DNA of 64,000 nt. Origin: Pelomyxa schiedti. Taxonomy: Eukaryota; Evosea; Pelobiontida; Pelomyxidae. The notes under the pieces are model-generated. The model made no database searches. It was given only the letters and a program-made list of their open reading frames with translations, and was not told the DNA's origin. Location of the stretch: assembly GCA_020536535.1 (NCBI GenBank), contig JAHLWZ010000505.1, positions 71,451 through 135,450 on the forward strand. Direction: 5' to 3'. Made by a program: the position numbers and the translations under genes. This document shows, in pieces, positions 10,845-22,342 of the stretch (the stretch's first letter is position 1; each line of letters opens with the position of its first letter).

Positions 10845-11465
10845 TTACACTAAGAAGTCCAAAACGCGCTGAGAATAGAGTCTGTCCTCAATATTAGTGA
10901 CCTTGCATTTTCCTGGGAGCAAGTCCATTATCCTTACTGCTACTTGGTGTTTACACTATTTGCGGGTCAGTGCCGAAACATACAGCCGGCTGAACCTGTA
11001 CCATTATGGATGCAGGTGATTTGACCACAGAGTCATAAAAGTCTTTGCAAGAACAGTAATGTGACCAACAGAGGTAATACTGTGTAGCAGTAACCTCTGG
11101 CGACTTTAGTTTTGGCGCTTTCCTTTTCGATGCAAGTTCCAATGATTGCACCTGTTGTGACAAGGTGTTTTTGGAAAGAAATTTTAAAAAAATAAAAACA
11201 AAAAGTAAAGTTACACACTTGATAAAAGTATCTCCCACTGGGGACAGCCACAACCTTCTCTATCAAGTTATAGTCGACGATGTTCAGTGCATCCGCCAAA
11301 TCCTCGCCGAAAAAGAAATGCAAATCACGAAGCAATTCATCGGTAACTTGTGGCGCATCAGTTACGCGGCACCCAAGTTGGGAAGGAACGCGGGGAGGGG
11401 TAGATACCTCCTGTTGTTTGGGCCCTCTGGAGGATGTCCTCTACCGCCTCGTCTGGTCGGTACAT
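10845..11465 (-). CDS. SWS1/ZSWIM7-like SWIM zinc-finger protein (Shu-complex type)
   Basis: Four exons on the minus strand from ATG 11465 to TAA 10847–10845. The protein starts MYRPDEAVEDILQRAQ; exon 2 gives LLRDLHFFFGEDLADALNIV...VPSGRYFYQ, close to the start of human ZSWIM7 (LKFLFG...ALDLVD...SPSGRRVYQV). Exon 3 gives ATQYYLCWSHYCSCKDFYDS and exon 4 starts CKHQVAVRIMDLLPG. Joined, they make a SWIM zinc motif C-x-C-x15-C-x-H. SWS1-type proteins act with a RAD51-paralogue-like partner (SWSAP1 or Psy3/Csm2) to promote Rad51 filaments and homologous recombination. The length of about 125 residues agrees with the family. Divergent from the ERI1-like gene (367 bp between starts). Assignment rests on motif and order and is fairly confident. 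Confidence 0.8.
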
Positions 11466-11832
11466 CTCGTGGTTATGGGCTGGAAATTCGCATCAGATAA
11501 AAAAGCCGAAAGCGCAAAGCCGCGTCGTCTTGCGGACACAGGGACCCATCATTGTGTCTGGCGAGAAAATCTGGGAAGCTGGTGATGGTGACTCTTTCAA
11601 CTCCGTAAGCTGAGCTTCTGTGGCGTGCTGATAAACGAGACTGCCATACAATGGTGGTTTTTGTATTGAGCATCGCAACAGCGATTCTGCTCTTAAATTT
11701 CCGCACCTGTCCAGGCTCCAGATTCGTGAGGATGATCCGAGAGCTACACCTTCGAGCTTCTTTTTTCGTTACCCTCCCTGACAGCGCCACGTTGGTTTCC
11801 TGGCAGCTAATCACTGTTTTCCTGCCCCATTC
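11466..11832. promoter_or_regulatory. Divergent intergenic region, SWS1-like and ERI1-like genes
   Basis: 367 bp between divergent start codons. Short open frames on both strands show no domain similarity. No repeat was seen. Presumed to hold both promoters. Confidence 0.35.
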
Positions 11833-14714
11833 ATGCAGTTGCAGATCGCAATATCATCCCCGCCATCGCCCCTGCCCCCTTCTTTTCCGGCCCCTCTCCC
11901 TACCCTCGCGGCCGTCGACTCTGCCACCGCCGCCAGTTGCCTGCAGGGACCAACTTCCGTCTCGTTGGTGCCCCCGCCGTCCCCTCCCGCGACTCCGGTG
12001 TCACCTAGCGGCACCAACTCCGCAGATGCCAAAACTGCCACCCCCAGCTCTGACATCAGTCCCACAATCCCTACTAGTACAGGTGACACTGCCAGTGTGG
12101 ATCATAGCACTCCCGTGCCATCGAGCGCTTCCGCGAGCCAATCGACTGCTGCTACTGCTGTTTTGACTCCAACTCCCACTACACCGGCTACAACTACATC
12201 TGCTGCTGCAGCAACAACAACTACTACAACAACAACAAGTACTTGTGGGACAACTTGTACTGCCAGCAGTGCATCCAGTAGCAGCGTGACAGCATCCAGG
12301 GCGCTTAGTTTTGATGAGGAAGATGTGTCGAGTATGTCTTGGAGGCTGTTCAACACACGTGATGACAGATACCGGTTTTACGGCCGCGGGGAGCCTTGCA
12401 CCCGTGGAGTCCAACCTTTTCACCTTCTCGCTGTGATTGATGTCGAAGCCACGTGCGAGGAAGACACTGGGTTCGCTTTCGCTAATGAAATCATCGAATT
12501 TCCGGCTGTATTCATCAACACTTTCACGTGTGTTTTCCTTGTGTGCTGAGTGCACCCTGTGGTTGTTGTAGTTTGCTCTTTACCAACCTACAAACAGCTT
12601 GAAAATAGAGGCGGAGTTCCACAGATATGTTAGACCCACTGAACACCCGATCCTATCCCGTTTCTGCCAACACCTAACAGGAATAAAGCAACACACCGTC
12701 AATGCAGCCAAGCCACTACCTGGTACATGAGACCCCTAATATCTTCTCTCTTAATAAGAACCAGATGTCCTCAACGAATTTCATGAGTGGCTGCTTTACA
12801 ACAACCTGCTAACACCAACAGGAAAAGTTTGTAATACCCCCACCCCTCTTCCCCTGCTGTTGATCACTCTTTTTGTATCATTTTTCTCACTTTTTTCTAG
12901 CCAAGATTCGCATGTTGTACAGATGGACCATGGGATTTGAACTTTTTCCTTGCATGGGAGTGTAAACGAAAGGTCGAATACACTCTTTATTTACTTTCTC
13001 CCTCACATTCTATGATACAGAATATTCCACAGAGATCCTACTTCTCTAAATGGGTCAATGTTCGTTGGCTTTTCCAGAGCTTCTTCCACGAACGTCTGCC
13101 TTTTTTGTGGCTTTTTCCCGTGGTCTCATTTCAATATTTCACAGGGTGCAATATTGAATCTATGTTGAGTTATTTTGGGCAAAAGTTTGTTGGGCACCAG
13201 CATAGCGGGTAAGAGCCAAGTAGTGACAACTTCCCATTCATTCATTTTTCCTCAAACAGGCTTTGGGACTCACGTAACATTGCGAACCTTGTAGCTCACA
13301 TGATACAGCGTGGCTGTCCCTTTGTTATTAATGACGGATTGGCCGAAGGACTTAGTGTCGGCTGGGAAGTCTCCGCTACTGGAAGGGTTAAGAGGCAATT
13401 ACGAATGAAAGAGGAAGCTCAGGTAGAATGGACAGCTAGGCACAAAACAGAGGAAAGTGCCAAGCGTAAGACTGAGGAAAGCACCAAACCCAAGGCAGTT
13501 GACACTGCAACACATAATACAGTGGCGACTTCCACACAACAGACAGAAGAAACTGCCAAACACGAAACAGGGGGAACTCCAAAGAACTCACATTTAGCTC
13601 CGCTCAGCAAGGAAGCTATGCTACGCTTAGTGGACCCTGTTCGCCTTTCTCGCCTTCCTGAGTCCCAATCAATATTCAATACCATCCCCACATCTACTGC
13701 CAGCAAGGAGGATAGACCACCCCTTCTCCCAAAAGAACCAACAACAGGTGCCCTGGTTGATTTTTTTGTTGTTGTGGCAGCTTCTTCCTCAAACACTGTA
13801 TCACCCACGTAATGCAACCTGTTCTCACGTTCTCTCTTTATGTTGCAGGACATTATAGAGGTGGGATCAACTATTTTCAATGTCACCACAGCTCAAGTTG
13901 AAGGAGAATTCATCGAAATCGTGAGAAGCACAAACGTAATCAGCTTAGATGTGACAGAGAAAACCGGTGTCACACAGGAAATGGCCCAAGCAGGGAAACC
14001 TCTGGAAGAGGTGCGCTACTTTCTGCTAAGAGGCCTGTGGTAACTCTTTTCTTCAGGTAATGAGGTTACACAAGGAGTGGGCAGCAGAAATAACCGGAGA
14101 CTCTCGGTGGGTTACTATTTGCCCAGCGGGACCAGCAACATTTACCAGACTGTGTCCATCAGTCTTTTCTTTTGTCAGTGCCTTTAAAAGCTTTTACAGC
14201 ATGGTATGCCGTGCCCAATTCCCAAATACTGCCTAATAAACTTTATGCAAAACTAAACAGAAAACGGAAATTACTCTTGGCGGAATGATTGATAAGCTTG
14301 AGCTCGACTTTGATGCCACGTGTGAGAACATTGGCATCAAAGAAAAAGAACCACTTGGAGCCCTCAAGAAGTGCTACAAGTGCATGTGTGTACTCGGCGC
14401 AATGATCGACGATGGATTCCTGACACCGAATGCCAAACCACCTGGGTAAGTATATTTCACCCTAAACCTAAACAAACGATCTTCCAATGCCATACTAAAC
14501 TGACAACACCCACCCACTCACGCACACTAACAACAAACATTCCAGGGCAGCGAAGACAGCAACATCAGATTCGTTTTCAGCACTGCTGGCGGCAGCAGCA
14601 AGCACAGGCACAAGCACACGCGGGCGAGGGAGAGGAGGCCACAGAGGGGGAAGAGGAGGAGGCCACAGGGGCAGAGGCAGGGGCTCGCACAGAGGTTACA
14701 GGCCCAGATACTGA
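11833..14714 (+). CDS. ERI1-type 3'-5' exoribonuclease with a second, degenerate exonuclease domain and RGG tail
   Basis: N-terminal ~190 residues are Ser/Thr/Pro/Ala-rich. A DEDDh exonuclease domain of the ERI1 group follows: HLLAVIDVEATCEE...NEIIEFPAV (first Asp/Glu pair), HRYVRPTEHPILSRFCQHLT (about 12615), DGPWDLNFFL (about 12928), CNIESMLSYFGQKF, and HQHSGLWDSRNIANLVA, which supplies the His and last Asp. ERI1 proteins trim histone mRNA, 5.8S rRNA and small RNAs. A TEESAK/TEETAK-like linker (13.43–13.57 kb) leads into a second domain: LVDFFVVV, then DIIEVGSTIFN, a TGVTQEM motif, WVTICPAGPATF, and LGALKKCYKCMCVLGAMIDDG. It keeps the fold's landmarks but lacks the Glu of motif I, the motif II Asp and the His. 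After a final intron the protein ends in an RGG/RG/HR tail (14.6–14.71 kb), typical of RNA binding. TGA 14712–14714. Confidence 0.82.
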
Positions 14715-14779
14715 TGATGGGTGTTGTCATGAATTCATGCTGTCTCACAATGACTGTGAAAAGATCTTTGCTTGTTTGA

Positions 14780-16646
14780 ATGGGGAAAGAACTTAGGATT
14801 TTTCCAGATAGTACGCAATTTAGCCCCTTCACGGAAGGATCTGTGGTTTGCAATAATCGGAGAGTGATTGATGAGCCGGGCCTTGCGTGCACAGCGTCAT
14901 CTCGGGTTATGATGACGACAGGGACTGAGGGGACGAGCACTAACTGCGAGCGTGGGCGCGATTATGGGACTGGGCATGAATCGGAAACGCAGAGGCTACT
15001 GCAAGAACCACAACTAGAAACAAACTCTATCTTAATACCAAGCAGTACGTACTGTTCCGGAGCAACAACAACGACTACACAGAGCGGCACCAGCGAAACC
15101 AACAGCGGCGACTTCGGCAAAGACGCCCCCAGATCTGGCGCAGATCCCGAGGCCGGAGACACTGCAACACCCGCGCCGAGGCGATCCGTCAATAGCTTCG
15201 CCGCGTCAAGCGAGGATTATTCTGTCTCGGCGTCATCGCCTTTGCAGCCGTCCCGCCACGCTCAAAATGCGAATGCGAACGCGAATGTGAATACGCCTAT
15301 GAATATGAGTCGGCGCGATTTGAGGATGTTGATTCTGCTTGTGGCGTATGTCTTTTTCCACGAATTCCAGCCGAGCGCGCCGTTCATAGTGCCGTACTGG
15401 GCGACGAAGGGCGTTGACGCCCAGGAGGTGTTTGAGGACGTTTTCCCGTGGAGCACCTACAGTCAACCTGCCGTATCTCTTGTCGCCGTGGTGTTGCTGT
15501 GGCTGGCGGGCGTTCGGCCCACTCTGTTTTCAAGTAGCTTGTGTGCTTGTGGGCAGAGCATTCTGGCTTATTTTGGGAGCAGCGATTTATTCTTCTTGCT
15601 GATTCTTTCCGAGGTACGGGAATAATTTGTATACCTGTTCACTGGGTTTTTAATGCTTCCAAGATTGTTTGGGCTTACGCCTTTGGTTCCCTATTCGCCG
15701 CTCTTGCTGCCAAGTTCTCGCTTGTACCCCAAAGCAGCTTCCATCTCGTTACGAGCTTGAATAGATTTTCCTCTCTTCTTTCAATTCTGGTGAGCTCACT
15801 CATGGGGCAGCTAATGCTGGACAATGGCCTATCCTACGACATTCTTTTCTACATAGCAATTGGTGCTACTGCCGTTGCCAGCGGACTCGTGTTCTTTATG
15901 CCCAAACCAATATTAAAAGAGAGCAAAGTTTCATTTAAAGAAACTGCGAAAGCTGTTTTACGATCATACAGAATACAGGGATACTCAACAGCAATGTGGT
16001 CTCTGTGCTACGCTTGCATACAGGCAGCCACAGCTCTTGTAGAAACCTACTGGCCGACATTATTCCAAGTGATAGCTCCAGATGAGGTTATTAATGGGTA
16101 TACTCTAGCTGCTGTGAGAACCTGTGGTGCTGCTGCGGCCCTCTCCCCAACACTTTGCCATCTCATTGGCTTTCATGCATGGAAAAGGTTTTCGACACCG
16201 TTGTGCATTATCACAGTTATTGTGGCTGGCCTTGGGACTCTGGCAATATCCAGGAGCACCTGTGTGTCTGTTTCGTTTACCTTTCTTTCTAACCGGTGTT
16301 TTTAAAAGATGTTATCCAGGCACTTGTTGAGCTCAGCATCATTTGTGCTATGTCAGAACTAACTATAGTTATGTGCCTCGCACAAGTAGCAATATTTGTG
16401 GAAAAGGCACCTGACTCAGAATACGGGTGGGTGTTTGGGGTCAACTATTTCATGGCACTGCTTTTGCAAGTGCTCCTCCAAGTGGTGATACAACAGCTGG
16501 AAATAAGGTCAGCTTATCTCGCACTTGGTCTCTTCCTTTTGTGCACCACATGCCTATTCTTGGTGTTTGGAATTGCACAACGGTGTCACTCAGCCAACCA
16601 ACAACAGGATTCCCCTCAGCACCAAAAGAGATGTTTGGTGTGCTGA
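14780..16646 (+). CDS. SLC19-family (reduced folate/thiamine carrier-like) transporter
   Basis: Polytopic transporter of the major facilitator superfamily. The SLC19 signature lies after a ~180-residue Ser/Thr-rich cytosolic N terminus: RMLILLVAYVFFHEFQPSAP FIVPYW..., then EVFEDVFPWSTYSQPAVSLV, as in animal folate and thiamine carriers (PYL...NEIFPVWTYS). Exon 1 ends at 15612; exon 2 (from 15663) gives AYAFGSLFAALAAKF and ILVSSLMGQLML, then FFMPKPILKES; exon 3 (from 16309) gives the last helices. Exon junctions agree in phase. Likely substrate is thiamine or folate, but the sequence cannot decide. Start: ATG 14780 is the most upstream in frame; an in-frame ATG near 14909 is also possible. It lies 65 bp after the ERI1-like gene and its stop is only 20 bp from the stop of the convergent myotubularin gene. 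Confidence 0.83.
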
Positions 16647-16666
16647 AAAAAAAACAAAACACTTTT

Positions 16667-19600
16667 TCAAGAAAAATTCTTTCTCATGCTCTTTACAATA
16701 CCACTAAGAGGGCGATAATTCTGTGCTGTTGTGGATGTTGATTGAGTGGATCCACCTGTTACTCTTACAGTAGGGGCGCTCGTGCTGAGTGCAGTGGTGG
16801 TTCCTTGTGTATTACTACTAGAGGATTGTGCTGTTACTACTTGTGGTACTGGCGGGGGTGTTGTGGGCGATGGTGGTGTTGCAGTCGATGCGGTCTGTGA
16901 TGGAGAAGCTGTAACTGATGCTGTGGGTGGGGGTGATGGAGATTGTGGTTGGGATTGTGATTGTGATTGTGAGTTGGTGGGTGTGGTAGCTGGGGGGTGT
17001 GAGTGGTTGTTGGTTTGCAAATGAATAGGCATTGTTGTTTGGGTGTTGCTGTTACTGGTGATGGTGTTAGTGGGGCTGTGGGTGCGTGTTGGCGAGGCCT
17101 GGATGTGGCTTGCGGATGGGCTCCGGCTGTGGAGCGATCCTGGGGAGCGGTTTGGTGTGTGGATTGGAGTTGTTACCTGTGTGTGGGTTGACTTGTAGGC
17201 AGCGAACTGTGACTGAAGTTAAGATACATTTTAAAACGGGACAGTAAACTGAACCTCTTTTTGCATGGCGTCAAGCTGCGCCTTGAGAGCCAGAACAGAA
17301 CTGTCACAAGATCGTTTTTCCCTTGCTAGGGACACTGAAGAATCAGCTTCTAACTTGTAATACCACTTCAAGTGGTAGCCCTCCCACAATCGAAGAGCTT
17401 TGAGGGAGGGATCAGGATACAAAACAGTATCACCTGTGGACATTAGTCAATGTGTGGTGAGTTTGATGAAGTGCCGACCTGGTGCGTAGAATGGATTTAA
17501 AAATAACTCTTGTTGTGAGTTTACCCAAGTCCACAAACTGACAGTGTTTGTCATTATGGAAGCATCTTCCCGTTCTTTGACGCAATTAAACAAGAAAGTT
17601 CCTGTAGGGTGCAAATGTGGAGGGAGAAGAATAAGGGAAATTTGTGGTGAAAAGAATAAGGGTATCAACCAAACCGGCAGGAATATAGATGCTCCATGAT
17701 GGTAATGAGGAAATTTTCATTGAATTGGAAGCTCAAAGGAAATTGGCAAAGAAGCTGGTAGACACAATCAATCATCTGAGGAAATATCGGTGCCTGTTGT
17801 TCATTTGGCTTAGGATCTCCATGTGCTGCGTTCTAATGGTGAGGGGGAATCAAAATACAGCAGAAAGAACCATAGCGCGTTGAAAATTTGTGTCCGAAGG
17901 AGAGCCATTCTTTTTCTAACAGCACTTCGAACCCAACTATAGTTCTATAGTACGGATCTAGGCATAGCATTGATAAAGAGCTGCACTGAGATGTGCGGTC
18001 CCATCTGCCATTCACATAAGAATTACATTTTTCAGAAATTCAAAGTCATTACCCTGTAGTTTTTTAAAAAAATAAAAACTCTCAGTTCAGAAGTGGGAAA
18101 AAAAAAAGAAAGGCAACCATCACTGCAGTGAAGTAGAACTGAAAGCTGCAATTTTTCTATTGTGTGAACAGTTTTAGCCACGCTGGAAAGAATTGTCTGA
18201 AATTGTGTTAGAAATTATCTCCTGGTTTCTTTAGGTACTTAAAAGTGATCGAATATTAAGGTAAGAACAAATGTGATAACATTACTTTCATAATATCCAT
18301 CCAATGAGTTTGTTCCAACATCGGATACCACAACCCGTCTTCCACTGTTGCAGGGGAGCACAGATCACGGAGCTTCTGATAACTTTCACGTACTGCATGG
18401 ATATTCACACTATAACTTGGTTAAGAAGACCTGGGGAAGAAAGTAATAGGGTCATGGTGTACATTTCCTCAAATTCTAATTTGCAGTGTGGATAGCCTGA
18501 CATAGGGCCTGTGTCTTCATATCCACCTCCAATTGCACGATTTCCTATTGCGTTGGCTCTTGGACGAGAGTCCTGTACATGTGTTATCCCAAACTAAATA
18601 ACGAGTGCCAACCAAGATATACAAGAAATTCGGATTTTTTGTATTTGTTTTCATCATAAGTCTCACGTATTCTTCGTCCTGCATAGACCTGTTCCCTTTT
18701 AGCCCAACGCAAGGCTGACTACTCCTGCATATGCAAACGCCCGTGGCGTTCCTCCAACTGGAACCCTGTTAGGAAGAAAACCCAGTAAGTACAGTGACCT
18801 GAGAACAGGAAGTCTTCCCCGACTTCTAAAAGCAGCAGTTTCTCTTATGATCTCTTCACTTGCTTCCTCTGGCACTGCCAGTAACTTGGGGTAGGTGTTG
18901 CAGAGGTGAAAATCTTGATTAAGTTGAGTCAATTTCCAACCTGACTAGAAAGAAAATATCAGGGAAAGAAAAAAAGAAGTTCAAAGTTACCTGCCCAGGC
19001 ACTCCCATACGTTGATACTCCTTTTCTGGGTCATAAATACTCCAACCAATCTTATCAGGAGATGTGCAGTGACTGAAAGCAAACAATGGCTTATTGAATG
19101 CGTACTCATTCTGAGGTATGTGTTATTTGTGTACAAGTCTTGTGAGGTACCAAAGTAGTGACAACTGACCGCCTTGCGGTTCCCTTCTTTGGAAACCCAA
19201 ATCTCACACAACTCTTGCTATCTTTGCATGTGATGTCAATGTAATACTTATCCAAGGCACCCGTTTTTCCACCAAATTTGTCCACTCTGGTAATTGATGC
19301 AAGGGGAATCTTAAGTTCATCTTTCTAAAGATGGTCAACTGCAGGGAGATCTGAGAAACCATTACTTGAGTATTTTTGTAACTTCTGAAGACGAGCTGAT
19401 AATTACTAATGTATATGTAACCCATGACAATAACTGGAGTGGAGATTTGGGTTGCGGGTGGTGAGACAAATATATGTCTAACATCTTTGACACTTTCTAG
19501 AACGATGAATTCCCCCTCAAGTTCAATTCCAGCTTACAGAAGAGTTATAAGGGGGGAAAAAATTCATAGATCTACTTTGAATTGCGGTTTGATTCTGGGA

Positions 19601-22239
19601 GAGCTCCATAGCAGGAAAATAGTTGATTCGAAAGTGGAGTGCGTTTTTCCCCATCCTCAGAGAGAATACATCCTAATGTCCTTTGTCATTTGACAGGTGA
19701 TACTGGGGTGTAAGTTTGTTGTACCCCACGATTATAAGATTGCGCGGCCATATCATCAGTAACATCTAATACTTTCCCACAGAGGCACAGTTGAAATTCC
19801 TGGCCTGCAATTATGTGTGTGAGCAGTCTCAAAAGAGAGAGATTAGGTAACTGGGTGAATCAATAGCGGCCATAATGGCGTCTTCGTAGTCAAGTTCGAC
19901 ACTACTTGGTGAAGGAGCCTGACGGGTAGGGGGATTTCCCACAGAAGGCTCGGCAGATGGTTTATGTAAACCTAAAGGGGTGAGGAAAATCACTTGCCCC
20001 AGATTGACGACCTTGAATAGAGGGCAATTTCCGAAGCCCCTTTACTGTGATACCGGGCTTTGTTGTGGTCTCTGAGGAACTTCAATGTGATAAAACACAA
20101 GAGGGGAAAAAGTGAATAAGAAAATACTTTTTGTTTCTTCCTGTGCCATTGTCCAGTTGAGATTTGGACACCTACAGGATAAGTTCAAGGTCATAAACTG
20201 ATAAAAACGGAATGGAAAAGTACATGGTATCAGAAAATTTGATCAAAGAACACATCAATTCACCAGAACTTTGGTCTAAAGAAACAGAAAGTTTCAACTG
20301 ATTTTTATTCTTCCCCAGAACTCGGGACCTTTAAAGATTAGAGTAATCCAACACAGCATTCACATACATAACTGTTGCTTCAATTGGGCCAGTTGCATGA
20401 TCATACTTTAACCCCAAAACTTTTTTGCGCTTCAAACTAACAATACTCTAAGAACATAAGTAGGGTATAGGAAGAGAAGTTAGAAACCGGGCTGGAAAGT
20501 TTGGCTGCAGCCAAAGTGACGTCTTCCTCCAATAGGACCCAACCTTGTGAAGTTTTGTGATACAGCCCATAATACTGAAGATGCTTGGTTGTTATAGGGA
20601 AGTACTGAACATCTATTGACTTCCAAGGGAATTCATTGACAGTCTTAAAATTAATAAAGTTAGAGACTTTCATTGAGGAAAACCTTATTCTACCTGGGCG
20701 ACAGAAGCCACAGTAAAAGTTGGGGATAACTTTAAAGTTGAACAGGCCCGCTGTTCTGGTATAAAAACCTTCAGTATTATGGAGTCATCCATTGAATTGT
20801 CATGCGGTTTCTTCTTCACTTCAACAAGATCCTTTGATCTGTTATTTCTTCTTATTATTTGAACATTGATTACCTGAGGGCCAAAACGAAACATCCATAA
20901 AGGGGCGTCTTCTGGTAGCCAATATGGATCTGAAAGAGTGCTTTTTTCTTTAAGAGAAGTGTGAGACTAAGAGAGGGTGTTACCCCTGGTGTCCAACAGG
21001 TTTCAAAAACAAACGAAAGATATTACAATCTTGTTCCACCAATTTTTTCCCTAGTTCTCTAAGTGCCTTGTTTCCAGGTTTATATGATATCACATCAAAA
21101 GGGAAGGAAAAACCATCTGGAGGACTTCCATTGTAGTCATTCTCAGATCACATTTTAGGGGTCTCGTAGTAGAATTCTGGAAAATAATAGTGGTAATTTG
21201 CAGTGAAACAGCTTCACATAAATCGTACCTGAGAAAGGTAGATATTCAACGAAATGGGACCACTGGTTTGGACCTCACAACAATACTCGGGATCTGGTGT
21301 GAAAGCCTTTTTGTTTTACATGTTAAGTCCAACTCTCAAAATGAATTCTATCATAAGGGAAATAAATTATAACAAGAAGAAACACCCTACTGGAGGCAAA
21401 CTAGAAGAGTGAGACCTTGCAGGGTTAGTCTGGGGTGACATTGGAACCTTTTGTTGGCCACTTAAACTTAAACTGCCGAATGAAGTCCCAGTGGATTGTG
21501 GGTTCGCAGAAACAGTAGCAGAAGCAGCTGTGACGCTGCCGTTTGTGATCACGGAGCCCACAGCACACGAGATAGTGCAAGCTGCACTCTGCAGCATGAA
21601 GTGTATGTCATCCAGCCCACTTCCAAATCCCCCGGCGTTGCCGCTTCCATTACTCGCACTGGTATTGGCATTGGCACTTCCATTTCCATTACCATTACCA
21701 TTTCCACTTCCACTGCTATTGCTATTACCACCAGCACCGTTTAGTGACGATGGTGATGCCGTAGAGGGAGACAGCGTCGGGGATGCACTGCTCGTGGTCA
21801 TCGCGGACGTCGTGGGAGACGACGACGCCACGCTTGTTGTTGATGTTGGTGTTGCTGTTGGCGACGAGGGCGAAGCCGACGAAGATGAAGACGAAAGGGT
21901 AGGGGAGGAGGAAGAAGACGGAGAGAGGGTTGGGGATGCACAACAACAACAACTACTAGTACCAGTAGTAGTACCAGTGGTAGTACTGGCGACGCTGGTG
22001 GACGTGGGCGTGGAGGAGGGGGTGCAGAGAGGGGGCGACGACGAGGTGGCGTTGTTGTTGTTGTTGGCGGTGGTACGAGGAGACGGCGTGCTGCTGCTGT
22101 TGTTGGTGATGTTGTTGTTGTTGGTGGTTGTGCTGTGTGTCGATCCTCCTGGGGTCGAGGAAGAAGAGGAGGAGGAGGCAGGGCTGGGAGATGGTGAGGA
22201 GGACGGCTGTCCGCTGGGGAAGCGAAGCCGCCGTATCAT
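16667..22239 (-). CDS. Myotubularin-related phosphoinositide 3-phosphatase with N-terminal ubiquitin-like region
   Basis: Multi-exon gene from ATG 22239. The first exon encodes ~280 residues of Ser/Thr/Ala/Asn low complexity. Next come two FERM/RA-like ubiquitin-fold segments (about 21.07–20.45 kb: [19 protein letters not shown]...[12 protein letters not shown] and [17 protein letters not shown]...[11 protein letters not shown]). A PH-GRAM domain follows ([17 protein letters not shown] at 19.42 kb; [30 protein letters not shown]). The MTM phosphatase domain reads [52 protein letters not shown], then the P-loop HCSDG/WDRTS split by an intron, and [20 protein letters not shown]. Then come [11 protein letters not shown]...[13 protein letters not shown], a coiled coil (17.43–17.25 kb) and a Ser/Thr/Gln/Pro tail. 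The CX5R active site (C-S-D-G-W-D-R) is intact, so it should be catalytic on PI3P or PI(3,5)P2 of endosomes. A possible frame break near 20.44 kb was not resolved. Confidence 0.87.
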
Positions 22240-22342
22240 CACCTGTGTTTTTGTTTGGGGTGATGCTGCTTGGTAAAAAAAGGAACAAAATAATTCGACC
22301 GTTGTTCATCGGACAAACCGATGGCGAGATACGAGATAGAAG
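22240..22342. promoter_or_regulatory. 103-bp bidirectional promoter region, myotubularin and Cdc25 genes
   Basis: Only 103 bp separate the start codons of two divergent genes, so promoters and leaders must overlap. I see a short A run (22276–22282) and CAAAATAA but no motif that I can name with confidence. Start codons were chosen as the first ATG of each long coding exon; further upstream exons would change this picture. Confidence 0.45.

Noticed and set aside
14371-14796. Long frame with Gln/Ala/Glu-rich sequence at the end of the ERI1-like gene
   Set aside because: The overlapping frame giving the RGG/RG tail joins in phase to the preceding exon and ends at TGA 14714; the other frame is a shadow.
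21491-22276. 261-codon plus-strand frame, Asp/Glu/Leu-rich
   Set aside because: Opposite strand of the low-complexity first exon of the myotubularin gene, which connects to recognisable domains.
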